From Cruorifilaria tuberocauda (lineage: Eukaryota; Nematoda; Chromadorea; Rhabditida; Onchocercidae): DNA of 64,000 bases. The stretch spans positions 372,001 through 436,000 of the forward strand of contig JABVXU010000003.1 of the NCBI GenBank assembly GCA_013365365.1, read 5' to 3'. A program made the position numbers and the translations under genes. Positions 61,901 to 64,000 of the stretch are shown here, piece after piece. The notes below the pieces were generated by a model. It was not told the DNA's origin. It searched no databases and saw only the letters and a list, made by a program, of their open reading frames with translations. Within the stretch, counting starts at the first letter, position 1. The number at the start of each line of letters is the position of its first letter.

Positions 61901-64000
61901 CCCTCAGTAACATTCATTGTATTGGTTAATTAATAGCATTAACCCTAAAATCACAAATGAATATCATTTCATAAAGTAAACGCTAAAAAGAAACCGAATC
62001 CATGCTAAACCAAACTCACTCAGCTCCACTTCTATCCAATCAACTATGCAGCTCACTTTCGTCTGAGACATTCGATTTCATTTTGCACTCTCCAAAACAA
62101 ACGGTGCATTAAAAAGGGTTAATTAATATAAGGAGAAGTGTGATTCTATGATTTCATCTATCAGTTCAGCGAGGGATCTCGGGATTGCTATATCGTCGGC
62201 TATTTTATTAATTACGCTTATTAATGTTTCATTTTATGTCATGTACATTTGGACTAAAATGAACGAAATAAAATTAAATTTTATTTCGTTATTGTCTTTC
62301 AATCATTGTTATTGTATAAGAGAGATGTGAAAAATACAAAAAATCATAAAAAAAGTAAGGCGGGGAATTGAAACATATTCCTTACAACCATTCTGTTATT
62401 TTAAATAATGGCGACAATGTCTACAGACTCAAATATAAATAACATGTTTTACCTGCGCAACTGAAAATGGAAAATCGTAACCTCGGAGAATGTTAAAGAT
62501 TTATCGTTTGAGTTTCAAACAGTGAAAATAGCAGTGATAATCAGTGTTATTCTTACTATTTTTTATGGAGTCGAGAAAAAAGGAAAGATTTCATTAACAG
62601 TAATGAAATTAATTTAGCAAAATGAAATGTTGCACCTGTTTGTCTAATTTCTCAGAACCAGACTAGATTATATCCGTTTAGCCAATATTATTTATTATTC
62701 CTGATATGTTCCTAATCATTGATATCGATATGAATCATTTAAATTTAATAGTAATAATCTTAATTTATTGTTGTAAAAAAGCAATGATATACTCTATAAC
62801 AAATGAAATATTTATAAATACATGTGCACTGGTAGTGCTGCAAAATTATTAGTGGTTTCTGCAATTACTGAAAACAAAAAAGAGAATTTAATTGATCTAA
62901 CTTCCTTGAATCGGTTAAATGTAACAGTAATGTTGTTGTTTAAAACTTGGACACAATTATTAAATTTCAAAGTCAGAAGTTAAATGTTATTCATTTAAAT
63001 TAATTAGAAATTTCTGTAATTGGAAATAATGAGTTTTTTCATTTACAGCTTTTCGAGACATTTTATTTAAGAAAGTCCATTATAGATATTTTTTATTATT
63101 TCGAATAAGATATGACTAATAATTTGAAATAATTTAGCTGATTAACAGTGTTTTCGAAAATGTTACGAAATTCTCCGTTATTCCGTTAAATTATTGATTG
63201 AAATGCGACTCAATGCATACCTTTGCTGTGCAAGAAAGCAAGCAGTAAGCAACATCAAGCAACGAATCGAATGACTTCAATTGACATAGGTAAAAAAAGT
63301 TATTCACCTCACCGAATTAAAATAAATTAAATCATTGAGATAAATTAAACTAATACTTGCAGATTATTGACGAGAATATCTGAAATACCATTTATCCACA
63401 CTTTTCATGATCAATCAAAAATGAATTGAAGCAGTTACGTGATATAAGGAATAGCAAATATCTCAAACAGTAACTGAGTTTTATCTTCAAAATATATACA
63501 ATAATTATTCCGCAAATATTTAGACTGAAAATGAGATTTTATTTGCTGAGCGAAGTTAACAAACATGAAGGCATACTTTTTTATATTGAAAACCAAATAA
63601 TTTACAGATCTTCCATTATTTTTCTGCATTATTATAAATAAAGATAAATGAAATTATCGCAACCTTCAAAATTTTTTACCGAATTTCTTGTTCCTTATTG
63701 CGTAAAAGAAAAACTTGACATTCCTTCCTTCGCTTTTGTCAGTCATTTTCAATAATATTAAAAACGTTATTGTTAAAACTTGATCAAAAATCATAGACTA
63801 AGTCAATTGTTTCCTGTATGATTTCCTTTTTTGCAAGTTTTAATCTATAAAGAATGACATTACTGACGGCAATATCATCATTTCTGATGAATTCACTGAG
63901 AAGTTTAATCTTTTATTATCACTGTGAATGACTTATTGTTTATTCGGGAATATGAATGCTCTAATAACTTAAATGATTCAATTTCATATATGAAGTTAGG
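61901..64000. other. right-edge A+T-rich region upstream of ZDHHC3/7
   Basis: Holds the palmitoyltransferase 5' leader and promoter; GATTTTAG on the minus strand (ending at 61945) could be its trans-splice acceptor. A 60-codon frame at 62148-62330 (+) contains one hydrophobic stretch but has no support as a gene. Nothing else is recognisable to the window end. Confidence 0.45.

Noticed and set aside
62148..62330. 60-codon frame with a membrane-like segment upstream of the palmitoyltransferase
   Set aside because: Too short, no domain and no convincing downstream exon; could be a first exon of a divergent gene but there is no positive evidence.

Overview
The window looks like nuclear DNA of a nematode, most likely a filarial or other spirurid roundworm. 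It is roughly two-thirds A+T by eye. Genes are broken into many short exons with TTTCAG-type 3' splice sites. The recognisable proteins are animal proteins whose closest remembered relatives are in nematodes and other animals. The genus is an inference; no species-specific marker was used. Exon models were built by hand from open frames, GT/GC..AG borders, phase agreement and remembered family sequences.

Layout, left to right. 888-2590 (+) is a secreted C-type lectin-like protein. 5390-7056 (+) is CCDC124, and 7366-9082 (+) is a UBL7-like UBL-UBA protein so close behind it that the pair may be an operon. 9928-11546 (+) is a divergent RNase P/MRP subunit, RPP38. 12351-17830 (+) is the phosphoinositide 4-phosphatase INPP5F/Sac2. 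20547-44512 (+) is a giant VPS13A-type bridge lipid-transfer protein in about 62 exons, filling over a third of the window. 48726-57157 (+) is a WWP1-type C2-WW-HECT ubiquitin ligase. 59041-61900 (-) is a ZDHHC3/7-type palmitoyltransferase, convergent with the ligase. The rest is A+T-rich intergenic DNA in which I see no further convincing gene.

Functionally the right-hand three quarters is rich in membrane-trafficking genes (PI4P turnover, lipid transfer, endosomal ubiquitination, Golgi palmitoylation). The left part holds ribosome- and RNA-related housekeeping genes. Nothing shows that they act as one pathway, and the clustering may be chance.

I found no transposon, CRISPR array, rRNA or convincing tRNA, and no new multi-gene system. 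The most notable non-routine signals are: a 78-bp duplication in the last WWP1 intron that copies the 5' splice site and could define a poison exon; a second, smaller donor duplication in VPS13A; two probable GC-AG introns; several perfect hairpins; a possible CCDC124-UBL7 operon; the apparent absence of a VAP-binding FFAT motif at its usual place in VPS13A; and a lectin that lacks the canonical sugar-binding triplets.
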